NCBI RefSeq assembly: GCF_030499535.1
Contig: NZ_JASTLB010000001.1
Coordinates: 4,588,001-4,652,000, forward strand
Source: Streptomyces sp. TG1A-8
GTDB lineage: Bacteria > Actinomycetota > Actinomycetes > Streptomycetales > Streptomycetaceae
Length of the DNA: 64,000 nt
Reading direction: 5' to 3'
The notes beneath the pieces were generated by a model. The model was not told where the DNA came from and made no database searches. It saw only the letters and a list, made by a program, of their open reading frames with translations. Numbering within the stretch: the first letter of the stretch is position 1; every line of letters starts with the position of its first letter. A program made the position numbers and the translations under genes. Shown in pieces: positions 36,148-45,510 of the stretch.

Positions 36148-36504
36148 GTCGTGCACCTCCCTGCACGCGCCGCGGCGGCGGCCTGGGAACGGCCGTCGGG
36201 GGAGCCGGGCACTGCGCTGGCGATCACCAGCCCTGTGCCGGGCCAACGAGGAGCGGTGACCAAGGGGAACCGGTCGTTGACCGGGTGTGACGACCGGCTT
36301 GCGCAAGCAGGACATGTGTGACGGAAGGGGGTTGTTTGTGACGCAATCGCGGCAAAGATGTGTGCCGGTTCGTGGGCGGGGTGTGTTGACACGGCGGCCC
36401 GGAACCACCCGCTCCCCGACGGGCGGGCGCACGCGTGGACGGACGGGCGGGGCGGGCCGCGGGCGCCGCCGCACCCCGGGTCGCGCAGGGAAGCCGTGCG
36501 CCGG
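36148..36504. promoter_or_regulatory. Upstream region of the small HTH gene with three direct repeats
   Basis: TGTGACG occurs at 36286-36292, 36317-36323 and 36337-36343, spaced 31 and 20 bases (about three and two helical turns). A CTTGCGCAAG palindrome lies at 36298-36307. This could be a head-to-tail binding array for the HTH protein or another regulator. The 36400-36504 part holds nothing recognisable except the end of the IolE-like unit. Confidence 0.4.
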
Positions 36505-37419
36505 TCACGCCCCGCACGAGCGCAGGAACGCCCGCGTCCGCCGGGCGATCGGCAGCGGCCGGTCCGGCTCGCACGGGTACATGTCCTGCTCGACGATCGC
36601 GAACAGGTCGACGTCCAGGCGCTGCGCCGCCTCCAGCACCGGACCCAGCGCGGGCACGCCGGACGGCGGCTCGCACATCACTCCCCGGGCGACCGCCGGC
36701 CCGAACGGCGTGCCCTGCGCCCGCACGTCGGCCAGGATCTGCGGGTCCACCTGCTTCAGGTGCAGGTAGCCGATCCGCTCGCCGTAGGTCTCGATGAGCT
36801 CGACGCTGTCCCCGCCGCAGTAGGCGTAGTGCCCGGTGTCCAGGCAGAGCGACACCAGGCCGGAGTCGGTGCCGTCGAGGAAGCGGGTGACGTTCTCCTC
36901 GCTGTCGATGTGGGTGTCGGCGTGCGGGTGGACGACGGCCGTGAGGCCGTACCGCTCCCGCACCTCCCGCCCCAGCCGCTCGGTCAGCGAGGTCAGGTTC
37001 CGCCACTGCTCCGGCGTCAGCGTGGACGGCTCCAGGATCCGGCCCGTCCTGTCGTCGCGCCAGAAGGCGGGGATGACGACGAGGTGGCGGGCGCCCGTCG
37101 CCCGGGTCAGCGCGGCGACGCGGGAGACGTGCGCCCAGGTGTCGTCCCACACGGCCGCGCCGTGGTGCAGGCCGGTGAAGACGGTGCCGGCCGACACCTT
37201 CAGGCCGCGCCGGGCGGTCTCCTCGGCGAGTACGGCCGGGTCGGTCGGGAGGTAGCCGTAGGGGCCCAGCTCGATCCACTCGTAGCCGGACGCGGCGACC
37301 TCGTCGAGGAAACGCCGCCAGGGGACCTGTCGTGGGTCGTCCGGGAACCACACGCCCCACGAGTCGGGCGCCGATCCGATCCGGATGCGGGAGAGTGAGG
37401 AGGGTGGCGACGACGTCAT
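36505..37419 (-). CDS. IolE/MocC-like sugar isomerase or inosose dehydratase (TIM barrel)
   Basis: A 304-residue AP-endonuclease-2-type barrel starting MTSSPPSSLSRIRIGSAPDS. Putative metal ligands are E in WIELGPYG, H in VVHPHADTHID, D and H in LCLDTGHYAY, and E in AIVEQDMYPC. The S-A-P-D-S-W-G-V start and these blocks fit IolE (2-keto-myo-inositol dehydratase) and rhizopine MocC. It is divergent from iolC across about 120 bases, so it would supply the dehydration step missing from the iolC operon (inference). The exact substrate is uncertain. The start is the first ATG that matches the family N-terminus. Confidence 0.78.
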   Translation of the reverse strand: MTSSPPSSLSRIRIGSAPDSWGVWFPDDPRQVPWRRFLDEVAASGYEWIELGPYGYLPTDPAVLAEETARRGLKVSAGTVFTGLHHGAAVWDDTWAHVSRVAALTRATGARHLVVIPAFWRDDRTGRILEPSTLTPEQWRNLTSLTERLGREVRERYGLTAVVHPHADTHIDSEENVTRFLDGTDSGLVSLCLDTGHYAYCGGDSVELIETYGERIGYLHLKQVDPQILADVRAQGTPFGPAVARGVMCEPPSGVPALGPVLEAAQRLDVDLFAIVEQDMYPCEPDRPLPIARRTRAFLRSCGA

Positions 37420-37468
37420 GGCCGTCAGCGTGCGGGGCGGTGGAAAGGGTGTCAAGACCTGGTCCGAA

Positions 37469-37513
37469 TGTCCGGACAACACGTTGACAGCCTTCCGCAG
37501 GCAGGACTAGAAA
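37469..37513 (+). promoter_or_regulatory. iolC promoter and adjacent palindrome
   Basis: TTGACA (37484-37489) and TAGAAA (37508-37513) are 18 bases apart and match the Streptomyces HrdB consensus well. A TGTCCGGACA palindrome (37469-37478) just upstream, also close to the divergent IolE-like gene, is a candidate operator. Confidence 0.65.
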
Positions 37514-37543
37514 GCCCGGGAGGGCCACGACGAAGGGAAGCCG

Positions 37544-38494
37544 ATGGGCCACGACCTGATCACCATGGGGCGGATCGGAGTCGACCTCTACCCGTTGCAG
37601 ACCGGCGTCCCGCTCGCCCGGGTCACCACCTTCGGCAAGTTCCTCGGCGGGTCGGCGACCAACGTCGCGGTCGCCGCGGCCCGCCTCGGCCGGCGCGCCG
37701 CGGTGATCACCCGCACCGGGGACGATCCGTTCGGCACCTACGCGCGCGAGGCCCTGCGCGGCTTCGGCGTCGACGACCGCTGGGTCACCCCGGTGGCCGG
37801 CCTGCCCACCCCGGTCACCTTCTGCGAGGTCTTCCCGCCGGACGACTTCCCGCTCTACTTCTACCGCCGGCCCAAGGCCCCCGACCTGGAGATCGACGTC
37901 CGCGACCTGGACCTGGACGCCGTGCGCGGGGCCCGCATCTTCTGGGTGACCGGCACCGGCCTGAGCGAGGAACCGAGCCGCACGGCCACCCTGGCGGCCC
38001 TCGCCCACCGCGCCGGGTCCGGTACGACGGTCTTCGACCTCGACTGGCGGCCCATGTTCTGGCAGGACCCCGGCGCCGCCCGCCCCTTCTACGCCGAGGC
38101 CCTGCGCCACGCCACGGTGGCCGTCGGCAACCTGGACGAGGTCGAGGTCGCCACCGGCGTCCGCGAACCCCACGAGGCGGCCCGCGCGCTGCTCGCCGCC
38201 GGGGTCGGGACGGCCGTGGTCAAGCAGGGCCCCAAGGGCGTCCTCGCCGTGACCCGCGAGGGCACGACCGCCGAGGTCCCGCCCCTGCCGGTCACCGTCC
38301 TCAACGGACTGGGCGCCGGGGACGCCTTCGGCGGCGCCCTCTGCCACGGGCTGCTGGCCGGCTGGGACCTGGAGACCACCATGCGGTACGCCAACGCGGC
38401 CGGCGCCATCGTCGCCTCCCGCCTGGAGTGCTCCTCGGCGATGCCCACCCCGGACGAGGTGGCCGCCGCGCTCGAGGCGGGAGCGGTGCGGTGA
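37544..38494 (+). CDS. iolC: 5-dehydro-2-deoxygluconokinase
   Basis: A 316-residue PfkB-family kinase that phosphorylates 5-dehydro-2-deoxy-D-gluconate in inositol breakdown. It begins ITMGRIGVDLYPLQTG, has GKFLGGSATNVAVAAARLG (PfkB signature 1) and N-G-L-G-A-G-D-A-F-GGALCHG (signature 2 with the catalytic Asp). FYRRPKAPDLEI and FDLDWRPMFW are IolC-type features. AAGGGAAG precedes the ATG. It is the first gene of the operon iolC-aldolase-iolB-iolD-mmsA, and its stop overlaps the next start (GTGA). Confidence 0.93.
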   Translation: MGHDLITMGRIGVDLYPLQTGVPLARVTTFGKFLGGSATNVAVAAARLGRRAAVITRTGDDPFGTYAREALRGFGVDDRWVTPVAGLPTPVTFCEVFPPDDFPLYFYRRPKAPDLEIDVRDLDLDAVRGARIFWVTGTGLSEEPSRTATLAALAHRAGSGTTVFDLDWRPMFWQDPGAARPFYAEALRHATVAVGNLDEVEVATGVREPHEAARALLAAGVGTAVVKQGPKGVLAVTREGTTAEVPPLPVTVLNGLGAGDAFGGALCHGLLAGWDLETTMRYANAAGAIVASRLECSSAMPTPDEVAAALEAGAVR

Positions 38495-39489
38495 GGGCGG
38501 GCCGGGCCGCCGGAGCCCACCACGCGGACGGCGCGGCGGCCGGCCCCGGGCGCACCCGTGGCGAGGGCACGGCGAGCACCCGCGAGGACGCGGCGCACCC
38601 GCGGGTCGACGTCTCCGCGCTGGTCCACGCCCGCGTCCACCACCCCGAGGCCGTCGCCGAGGCCGCCGCCCGCCGCCCCCGCCGGCCCCTGCTGGACGGC
38701 GGCGGCCGGCTGGTGATCGTCGCCGCCGACCACCCGGCCCGCGGGGCGCTCGGCGTCGGTGACCGCAACCTCGCCATGGCCAACCGCGCCGGCCTGCTGG
38801 AGCGCCTCTGCCTGGCGCTGTCCCGGCCCGGCGTCGACGGCGTCCTCGCCACCGCCGACATCCTGGACGACCTGCTCCTGCTCGGCGCCCTCGACCACAA
38901 GGTCGTCATGGGCTCCATGAACCGCGGCGGCCTGCAGGGCGCCCGCTTCGAACTGGACGACCGCTTCACCGGCCACCGTCCCGAGGACATCGAGCGCCTC
39001 GGCTTCGACGCCGGCAAACTGCTGCTGCGCATCGACTACGACGACCCGGGCTCCCTGGCCACCCTGGAGGCCACCGCCCGCGCCGTCGACGCCATGGCCG
39101 CCCGCCGGCTCCCCGTCTTCGTGGAGCCGTTCATCAGCCGCCGCACCCCCGAGGGCCGGCTGCGCAACGACCTGTCCGCCGAGGCGGTCATCCGGTCCCT
39201 CGCCATCGCCTCCGGTCTCGGCGGTTCCTCCGCCTACACCTGGTTGAAGGTGCCCGTCACCGAGAACCCCGACGACATGGCCCGGGTCATGGAGACCTCG
39301 ACCCTGCCGGCCGTGCTGCTCGGCGGGGACGTCGGCGACTCACCCGGGGACCGGGCCGCCGCGTACGAGAAGTGGCGTGGCGCGCTGCGGCTGCCCACCG
39401 TGCGCGGCCTGGTGGCCGGCCGCTCACTGCTGTATCCGGCGGACGGCGACGTGGCCGCCGCCGTGGACACCGCCGTAGGACTGTTGTGA
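38491..39489 (+). CDS. DeoC/LacD-like (beta/alpha)8 aldolase of the inositol operon
   Basis: A 332-residue protein starting at the GTG that overlaps the iolC stop. The barrel starts at about residue 70 with LVIVAADHPARGALGVGD and includes VDGVLATADILDDLLLLG, KLLLRIDYDD (candidate Schiff-base Lys) and PVFVEPFISRRT. It matches the actinobacterial aldolase family found beside iolC, presumably splitting 2-deoxy-5-keto-gluconate 6-phosphate as IolJ does in Bacillus (inference). The first about 38 residues are Gly/Ala/His-rich and look non-conserved, so a later start near VDVSALVHARVHHPE is possible. Confidence 0.75.
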   Translation: MRAGRAAGAHHADGAAAGPGRTRGEGTASTREDAAHPRVDVSALVHARVHHPEAVAEAAARRPRRPLLDGGGRLVIVAADHPARGALGVGDRNLAMANRAGLLERLCLALSRPGVDGVLATADILDDLLLLGALDHKVVMGSMNRGGLQGARFELDDRFTGHRPEDIERLGFDAGKLLLRIDYDDPGSLATLEATARAVDAMAARRLPVFVEPFISRRTPEGRLRNDLSAEAVIRSLAIASGLGGSSAYTWLKVPVTENPDDMARVMETSTLPAVLLGGDVGDSPGDRAAAYEKWRGALRLPTVRGLVAGRSLLYPADGDVAAAVDTAVGLL

Positions 39490-39496
39490 GGGGCCT

Positions 39497-40321
39497 GTGA
39501 CCAGCACCGATCTGCACCTGCCCAGGGGCGCGACCGCGAACGCCCGGTACGCCGTCGACATCGGTCCCGAAGTGGCCGGCTGGACGTACGGCAGTCTGCG
39601 CGTGACCGAGTTGCCGCCCGGCGGCAGCCACGCGTTCACCACCGGGGACAGCGAGTGGATCGTGCTTCCGCTGGAAGGCGCATGTACCGTTCGAGTGGAC
39701 GATGAAGAGTTCCAACTCCTGGGCCGGAAAAGCGTGTTCGCGTCGGTGTCCGACTTCGCGTACGCGCCCCGGGACGCCCGGGTCCTGATCGCCTCCGGCG
39801 CGGGAGGCCGCTTCGCTCTGGCAGGAGCGAAGTGCGAGCGACGACTCCCCGCCCGCTACGGCCCCGCGCCGGAGGTTCCCGTCGAGCAGCGCGGCAGCGG
39901 CTCCTGCGCGCGCCGGGTGCGCAACTTCGCCTCCGCCGACGCCTTCGCCTGCGACCGGCTGATCGCCGTGGAGGTGGTCACCCCCGGCGGCAACTGGTCC
40001 TCGTACCCGCCGCACAAGCACGACGAGCACCGACCGGGCGAGGAGTGCGAGCTGGAGGAGATCTACTACTTCGAGGTCGACGGCCCGAACGGCGTCGGCT
40101 ACCAGCGGGTGTTCCCCTCGCGCGAGGGCGGGTCCGACGTCCTCGCCGAGGTCCGCTCCGGCGACGCCGTCCTCGTCCCCGACGGATGGCACGGCCCGTC
40201 CATCGCCCAGCCCGGTCACGACCTGTACTACCTCAACGTCATGGCCGGCCCCGGCGGGACGCGGGAGTGGCGGATCCGCTTCCACCCGGACCACGTGGGG
40301 ACGACGGGGGGATACCGGTGA
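39497..40321 (+). CDS. iolB: 5-deoxy-glucuronate isomerase
   Basis: A 274-residue bicupin enzyme that converts 5-deoxy-glucuronate to 5-dehydro-2-deoxygluconate. The GTG start has GAGGGG upstream. Metal-site residues are clear in the second cupin: S-S-Y-P-P-H-K-H-D and the C-E-L-E-E-I-Y-Y-F-E block, followed by VLVPDGWHGPSIAQPGHDLY. It overlaps iolD by four bases. Confidence 0.93.
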   Translation: MTSTDLHLPRGATANARYAVDIGPEVAGWTYGSLRVTELPPGGSHAFTTGDSEWIVLPLEGACTVRVDDEEFQLLGRKSVFASVSDFAYAPRDARVLIASGAGGRFALAGAKCERRLPARYGPAPEVPVEQRGSGSCARRVRNFASADAFACDRLIAVEVVTPGGNWSSYPPHKHDEHRPGEECELEEIYYFEVDGPNGVGYQRVFPSREGGSDVLAEVRSGDAVLVPDGWHGPSIAQPGHDLYYLNVMAGPGGTREWRIRFHPDHVGTTGGYR

Positions 40322-42204
40322 CCGCCCCGACCACGACGCTCACGGTCGCCCAGGCCCTGGTCCGCTTCCTCGCCGCCCAGTACACGGAGCGGGACGGCGA
40401 GCGGCGGCGGCTGATCGGCGCCACCTGGGGCATCTTCGGCCACGGCAACGTCGCCGGGATCGGCCAGGCCCTCGTCGAGTACGCCGACGTGATGCCCTAC
40501 CACCAGGGCCGCAACGAGCAGGCCATGGTGCACGCCGCGGTCGGCTACGCCCGCCAGTGCAACCGCCTGTCCACCCACGCGGTCACGACCTCCATCGGCC
40601 CGGGCGCCACCAACCTGGTCACCGGCGCGGCCCTGGCCACGGTCAACCACCTCCCGGTCCTGCTCCTGCCCGGCGACGTCTTCGCCACCCGCCCCGCCGA
40701 CCCGGTCCTCCAGCAGCTCGAAGTCCCCTGGGCGGGCGACGTCTCGGTCAACGACACCCTGCGCCCGGTCTCGCGGTACTTCGACCGCGTCACCCGCCCC
40801 GAGCAGCTGATCCCGTCCGCGCTCCAGGCCGTGCGGGTCCTCACCGACCCGGTGGAGACCGGCGCGGTCACCCTCGCCCTGCCGCAGGACGTGCAGGCCG
40901 AGGCGTACGACTGGCCGGAGGAGTTCTTCGCCGAGCGCGTGTGGACCGTACGGCGCCCCGCCGCGGACCCGGCCGAGCTGGCGGAGGCGGTCCGGGCGGT
41001 CCGGGCGGCCCGCAGGCCGCTGGTCGTCGCGGGCGGCGGGGTCCACCACAGCCGTGCCGAGGCGGCCCTCGCCGGCTTCGCCGAGGCCACCGGCATCCCG
41101 GTCGCCTCCACCCAGGCCGGCAAGGGCTCCCTGCGCCACGACCACCCGCAGGACGTCGGCGGCATCGGCCACACCGGCACCGCGACCGCCGACGGGCTCG
41201 CCCGCACCGCGGACCTGGTGATCGGCGTGGGCACCCGGTACACCGACTTCACCACCGCCTCCGGCACCCTCTTCGGCAACCCGGGGGTCCGCTTCCTCAA
41301 CCTCAGCATCGCGCCCTTCGACGCCCACAAGCTGGCCGGGCTGCCGCTGGTCGCGGACGCCCGCGCCGCCCTGGGCGAGCTGACCGGGGCCCTCCGCGCG
41401 CACGGGTACCGGGTCGCCGACTCCTACGTCGAGGAGTACACCGGGGGCAAGGAACACTGGGAACAGCGGGTCGACGCCTGCTTCGAGGCCGCCGGACCGG
41501 ACGCGCGCCCGACCCAGCCGCAGGTGATCGGGGCCCTGGACGCCCTGGTGGACGAGTCCGACGTCATCGTCAACGCGGCCGGCTCGCTCCCCGGCGACCT
41601 GCACAAACTGTGGCGGACCCGCTCCCGGGACCAGTACCACCTGGAGTACGGCTACTCCTGCATGGGCTACGAGATCCCGGCGGCGATCGGCGTGAAGCTG
41701 GCCGCGCCCGAGCGGAACGTGTGGGCGCTGGTCGGCGACGGCACCTACCTGATGATGCCGACGGAGATCGTGACCGCCGTCCAGGAGGGTGTCGCGATCA
41801 AGGTCGTGCTGGTGCAGAACCACGGGTACGCGTCGATCGGCGGCCTGTCGGAGGCGGTGGGCGCCGAGCGGTTCGGCACCGCCTACCGCTTCCCGGCCCC
41901 GGACGGCACCTACACCGGGGCCCCGCTCCCCGTCGACCTGGCCGCCAACGCGGCCAGCCTCGGGCTGCGGGTGCTGCGCGCGCGGACCGTGGGGGAGCTG
42001 GGCGCGGCACTGGCCGAGGCGCGGGCCGCCGACACCGCCACATGTGTCTACGTGGAGACCGAAACGTCCGACACTGTGTCGGGCGCGCCCGGGGCCCAGG
42101 CCTGGTGGGATGTCCCCGTGGCCGAGACCGCGACCCGACCGTCGGCGGTCAAGGCGCGTGAGCTGTACGAACGACACGTCTCGACCCGACGCCGCCACGT
42201 GTAG
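40318..42204 (+). CDS. iolD: 3D-(3,5/4)-trihydroxycyclohexane-1,2-dione hydrolase
   Basis: A 628-residue ThDP-dependent enzyme that opens the inositol ring. It contains the N-terminal Pyr domain with the activating Glu in Q-G-R-N-E-Q-A-MVHAAVGYAR and the AVTTSIGPGATNLVTGAA loop, a middle domain (about 200-330), and the C-terminal PP domain with the ThDP/Mg motif VGDGTYLM to VQNHGY (G-D-G then N about 25-30 residues later). Length and order match IolD. The GTG at 40318 overlaps the iolB stop. Confidence 0.95.
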   Translation: MTAPTTTLTVAQALVRFLAAQYTERDGERRRLIGATWGIFGHGNVAGIGQALVEYADVMPYHQGRNEQAMVHAAVGYARQCNRLSTHAVTTSIGPGATNLVTGAALATVNHLPVLLLPGDVFATRPADPVLQQLEVPWAGDVSVNDTLRPVSRYFDRVTRPEQLIPSALQAVRVLTDPVETGAVTLALPQDVQAEAYDWPEEFFAERVWTVRRPAADPAELAEAVRAVRAARRPLVVAGGGVHHSRAEAALAGFAEATGIPVASTQAGKGSLRHDHPQDVGGIGHTGTATADGLARTADLVIGVGTRYTDFTTASGTLFGNPGVRFLNLSIAPFDAHKLAGLPLVADARAALGELTGALRAHGYRVADSYVEEYTGGKEHWEQRVDACFEAAGPDARPTQPQVIGALDALVDESDVIVNAAGSLPGDLHKLWRTRSRDQYHLEYGYSCMGYEIPAAIGVKLAAPERNVWALVGDGTYLMMPTEIVTAVQEGVAIKVVLVQNHGYASIGGLSEAVGAERFGTAYRFPAPDGTYTGAPLPVDLAANAASLGLRVLRARTVGELGAALAEARAADTATCVYVETETSDTVSGAPGAQAWWDVPVAETATRPSAVKARELYERHVSTRRRHV

Positions 42205-42219
42205 AAGGAGTTGCTGGGC

Positions 42220-43722
42220 ATGACGAGGACCGTCAACCACTGGATCGGCGGCAAGGCCGTCGAGGGCGCGTCGGGCACGTACGGGCCGGTCACCGACCCG
42301 GCGACCGGCGCGGTCACCACGAGGGTCGCGTTCGCCTCCGCCGAGGAGGTGGACGCCGCCGTCGCCGCGGCCAAGGACGCCTACCGCACCTGGGGCCACT
42401 CCTCGCTGGCCCAGCGGACCGGCGTCCTGTTCGCGTTCCGCGCGCTGCTGGACGCCCACCGCGACGAGATCGCCGGGCTGATCACCGCCGAGCACGGCAA
42501 GGTGCACTCCGACGCGCTCGGCGAGGTCGCGCGCGGCCTGGAGATCGTCGACCTGGCCTGCGGCATCAGCGTCCAGCTGAAGGGCGAGCTGTCCACCCAG
42601 GTGGCCAGCCGCGTGGACGTGGCCTCGATCCGCCAGCCGCTCGGCGTCGTCGCCGGCATCACGCCGTTCAACTTCCCGGCGATGGTCCCGATGTGGATGT
42701 TCCCGATCGCCATCGCGTGCGGCAACACGTTCGTGCTCAAGCCGAGCGAGAAGGACCCGTCGGCCTCCGTCCGGATCGCCGAGCTGCTGGCCGAGGCCGG
42801 CCTGCCCGACGGCGTCTTCAACGTCGTCCACGGCGACAGGACGGCCGTCAACCGCCTCCTGGAGCACCCGGACGTCAAGGCGGTCTCCTTCGTCGGCTCG
42901 ACCCCGATCGCCCGCCACATCCACGCCACCGCCTCCGCCCACGGCAAGCGGGTGCAGGCCCTCGGCGGCGCCAAGAACCACATGCTGGTGCTGCCGGACG
43001 CCGACCTGGACGCGGCGGCGGACGCGGCGGTCAGCGCGGCCTACGGCTCCGCCGGCGAGCGCTGCATGGCGATCTCCGCGGTCGTCGCGGTCGGTGCCAT
43101 CGGCGACGCGCTGGTGGAGAGGATCCGCGAGCGTGCCGAGAAGATCAGGATCGGTCCCGGCAACGACCCGGCCAGCGAAATGGGCCCGCTGATCACCAGG
43201 GCCCACCGTGACAAGGTCGCCTCCTACGTGGAGAACGCGGCGGCCGAGGGGTGCGAGGTCGTCCTCGACGGCACCGGCTTCACCGTCGACGGCCACGAGG
43301 ACGGCCACTGGATCGGCATCTCGCTGCTCGACAGGGTGCCGACCACGGCGCAGGCCTACCGGGACGAGATCTTCGGCCCGGTGCTGTGCGTGCTGCGCGC
43401 GGAGACCTACGAGGAGGGCGTGGCCCTCATCAACGCCTCCCCCTTCGGCAACGGCACGGCGATCTTCACCCGGGACGGCGGCGCGGCCCGCCGCTTCCAG
43501 CTGGAGGTCGAGGCGGGCATGGTCGGCGTGAACGTCCCGATCCCGGTCCCCGTCGGCTACCACTCCTTCGGCGGCTGGAAGGACTCCCTCTTCGGCGACC
43601 ACCACGTCTACGGCAACGACGGCACGCACTTCTACACCCGCGGCAAGGTCGTCACCACCCGCTGGCCCGACCCGGCCGACGCCCCGGCGGGCGTCGACCT
43701 GGGCTTCCCGCGCAACCACTGA
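42220..43722 (+). CDS. mmsA: CoA-acylating methylmalonate-semialdehyde dehydrogenase
   Basis: A 500-residue aldehyde dehydrogenase that oxidises malonate semialdehyde to acetyl-CoA (IolA role) and methylmalonate semialdehyde in valine breakdown. The catalytic Cys is C282 in GSAGERCMAISA; F-N-F-P-A-M-V-P-M-W-M-FP, GSTPIARHIHATA and VPVGYHSFGGWKDSLFGD are MmsA signatures. AAGGAG lies 9 bases before the ATG at 42220. It is the last gene of the inositol operon and is followed by a strong intrinsic terminator. Confidence 0.95.
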   Translation: MTRTVNHWIGGKAVEGASGTYGPVTDPATGAVTTRVAFASAEEVDAAVAAAKDAYRTWGHSSLAQRTGVLFAFRALLDAHRDEIAGLITAEHGKVHSDALGEVARGLEIVDLACGISVQLKGELSTQVASRVDVASIRQPLGVVAGITPFNFPAMVPMWMFPIAIACGNTFVLKPSEKDPSASVRIAELLAEAGLPDGVFNVVHGDRTAVNRLLEHPDVKAVSFVGSTPIARHIHATASAHGKRVQALGGAKNHMLVLPDADLDAAADAAVSAAYGSAGERCMAISAVVAVGAIGDALVERIRERAEKIRIGPGNDPASEMGPLITRAHRDKVASYVENAAAEGCEVVLDGTGFTVDGHEDGHWIGISLLDRVPTTAQAYRDEIFGPVLCVLRAETYEEGVALINASPFGNGTAIFTRDGGAARRFQLEVEAGMVGVNVPIPVPVGYHSFGGWKDSLFGDHHVYGNDGTHFYTRGKVVTTRWPDPADAPAGVDLGFPRNH

Positions 43723-43751
43723 CCGTCGCCCGAGCGTCACGGCACTTTCCC

Positions 43752-43789
43752 GTCAGGCCGTCCGGACACCGGACGGCCTGACATTTTTT
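43752..43789 (+). terminator. Intrinsic terminator of the inositol operon
   Basis: Perfect 14-base arms (GTCAGGCCGTCCGG at 43752-43765 and its complement at 43769-43782) with a three-base loop are followed by A and six T. It is the only terminator in the window with a real U-tract. Confidence 0.95.
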
Positions 43790-44112
43790 CGCCACCTCCG
43801 CTGCGGTTCCCGTTCCCGTGTGATGAAACGGGCAGTGAAGGAGTGGATGGGGAATGTCCTTCGAAAACAAGGTCATGTATGAGAGTGGCTTATCGGTTGC
43901 ACCCACAGGGCTTCGCGACCTGGGAAAGCGATGCGACGCAGGACCGTTCCGAAGTGCGGATTCCGCAGGTAAACAGCCATTGACGTGACGGTTTTCGTCA
44001 GGGTTCGCTAGGCGGCGCCGGGAGCGGACGAGACGGGCGTACGACGAGCCGCCGGAGGCGACGGCGCTCCCGGACCCACTCCCAGCCGCACCAGCCGATC
44101 GGAACCCGCCGC
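43790..44112 (+). promoter_or_regulatory. Upstream region of the APC permease
   Basis: No gene is seen. A TTGACG (43980-43985) overlaps a TGACG/CGTCA inverted repeat with a GTTTT centre (43986-44000), which may be an operator in the promoter. A good -10 is not obvious. The upstream 100 bases are less GC-rich than average. Confidence 0.35.
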
Positions 44113-45510
44113 ATGACCGACACGCTCCGTTCTGCCGGGACGACCGTCCCGGAGGACCCCGCCGGCCCCCAGAAGCTCAAGCGTTCCATCGGCGTCGTCG
44201 GCGGCACGCTGCTGACGCTGTCCTGCGTCACGCCCGCCTCCACGCTCTTCGTGGTCGTCCCCGACCTGTTCGGCTCCCTGGGCACCGCCACCGCCCTGAC
44301 GATCGCCATCGGCTCCCTCCTCTGCATCGCCGTGGCGTTCTGCTACTCCGAGCTGGGCACCCTCATCCCCAGCGCGGGCGGCGAGTACGCCATGGTGTCG
44401 ACGATGGCCGGCCGGCTCGCCGGCTGGCTGGTGTTCGTGCTGTCCCTGCTGGTCGTGATGATCGTGCCGCCCGTCATCGCGCTGGGCACCGCGGACTACC
44501 TCTCCCCGATCGTCCACCTCGACCCGTCCCTGGCCGGCGCCGGCGTCATGTTCCTCGCCACCCTCGCCGGCCTGCTCGACCTGCGTGCCAACGCCTGGAT
44601 CACCGGCGTCTTCCTCGTCCTGGAGGTCATCGCCGCCGGTGTCGTCGCCCTGCTGGGCTTCAGCCACAGCCACCGCGGGGCGGGCAGCCTGCTCTCCATG
44701 GAGGTGGCCGGCGCGCACGGCCGCACGGACACCGTGACGGCCATGCTGGTCGTCTCCGGGCTCGCCATCGCCCTCTTCGTCACCCAGGGCTTCTCCACCG
44801 CGGTCTACCTCTCCGAGGAACTGGAGCACCCGCGCCGCAACGTCGCCCAGACGGTACTGGCCACCCTCGCGATCTCCACCGTGATCATCCTGGTCCCGGT
44901 CGTCGCCATCACCCTGGGCGCCTCCGACCTGAAGGAGCTGACCGGCGGTGACATCGGCTCCATGGTCACCGCCTGGTCCAACTCGGCCGTCGGCGCCTTC
45001 GTGAGCCTGTGCGTGGCCCTCGCGATCGTCAACGCCGGCATCGTCATGGTCATCCAGAACTCCCGCGTCCTGTTCGCCTCCGCCCGTGACAAGGCCTGGC
45101 CCGACCCGGTCAACCACGCCTTCGCCAAGCTCGGCCGCTTCGGCTCCCCCTGGGTCGCCACGCTCGCCGTCGGCGTTCCGGGCGCCCTGCTGTGCTTCGT
45201 GAACCTCGACACCCTCTACGGCGTCACCGGCGTCTCGGTGACCGGCATGTACCTGCTGGTCGCGGTCGCCGCCCTGCTGGCCCGCCGCGGCTCCCACCGG
45301 CACACGCCGGCCTGGCGGATGCCGCTGTGGCCCGCGGTGCCCGTCCTGCTGATCGTGGTCCTCGCCTACGTCCTCAGCCGGCAGGAGACGGGCTACCTGC
45401 TGTGGACCGGCGGCATCACCGCGGTCGCCACCCTCTACTGGGCCTTCTACCTGCGCCCGCGCCGCGAGACCCGCTGGCTGGTGTCGGTCCCCGAGGACGC
45501 CCGGGCCTGA
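44113..45510 (+). CDS. APC-superfamily amino acid permease
   Basis: A 465-residue inner-membrane transporter with about 12 hydrophobic segments. The first helix SIGVVGGTLLTLSCVTPAST and the E-L-G-T-L-I-P-S-A-G-G-E-Y-A segment are classical APC features (unwound helix 1 and loop after helix 2). The neighbourhood does not fix the substrate. The SD is weak (GGAA). It lies 390 bases after the inositol operon beyond a strong terminator, so it is a separate unit. Confidence 0.87.
   Translation: MTDTLRSAGTTVPEDPAGPQKLKRSIGVVGGTLLTLSCVTPASTLFVVVPDLFGSLGTATALTIAIGSLLCIAVAFCYSELGTLIPSAGGEYAMVSTMAGRLAGWLVFVLSLLVVMIVPPVIALGTADYLSPIVHLDPSLAGAGVMFLATLAGLLDLRANAWITGVFLVLEVIAAGVVALLGFSHSHRGAGSLLSMEVAGAHGRTDTVTAMLVVSGLAIALFVTQGFSTAVYLSEELEHPRRNVAQTVLATLAISTVIILVPVVAITLGASDLKELTGGDIGSMVTAWSNSAVGAFVSLCVALAIVNAGIVMVIQNSRVLFASARDKAWPDPVNHAFAKLGRFGSPWVATLAVGVPGALLCFVNLDTLYGVTGVSVTGMYLLVAVAALLARRGSHRHTPAWRMPLWPAVPVLLIVVLAYVLSRQETGYLLWTGGITAVATLYWAFYLRPRRETRWLVSVPEDARA

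Noticed and set aside
40228..43740. 1170-codon minus-strand frame opposite iolD and mmsA
   Set aside because: Asp/Gly/Arg-rich shadow without motifs; plus-strand genes are unambiguous.
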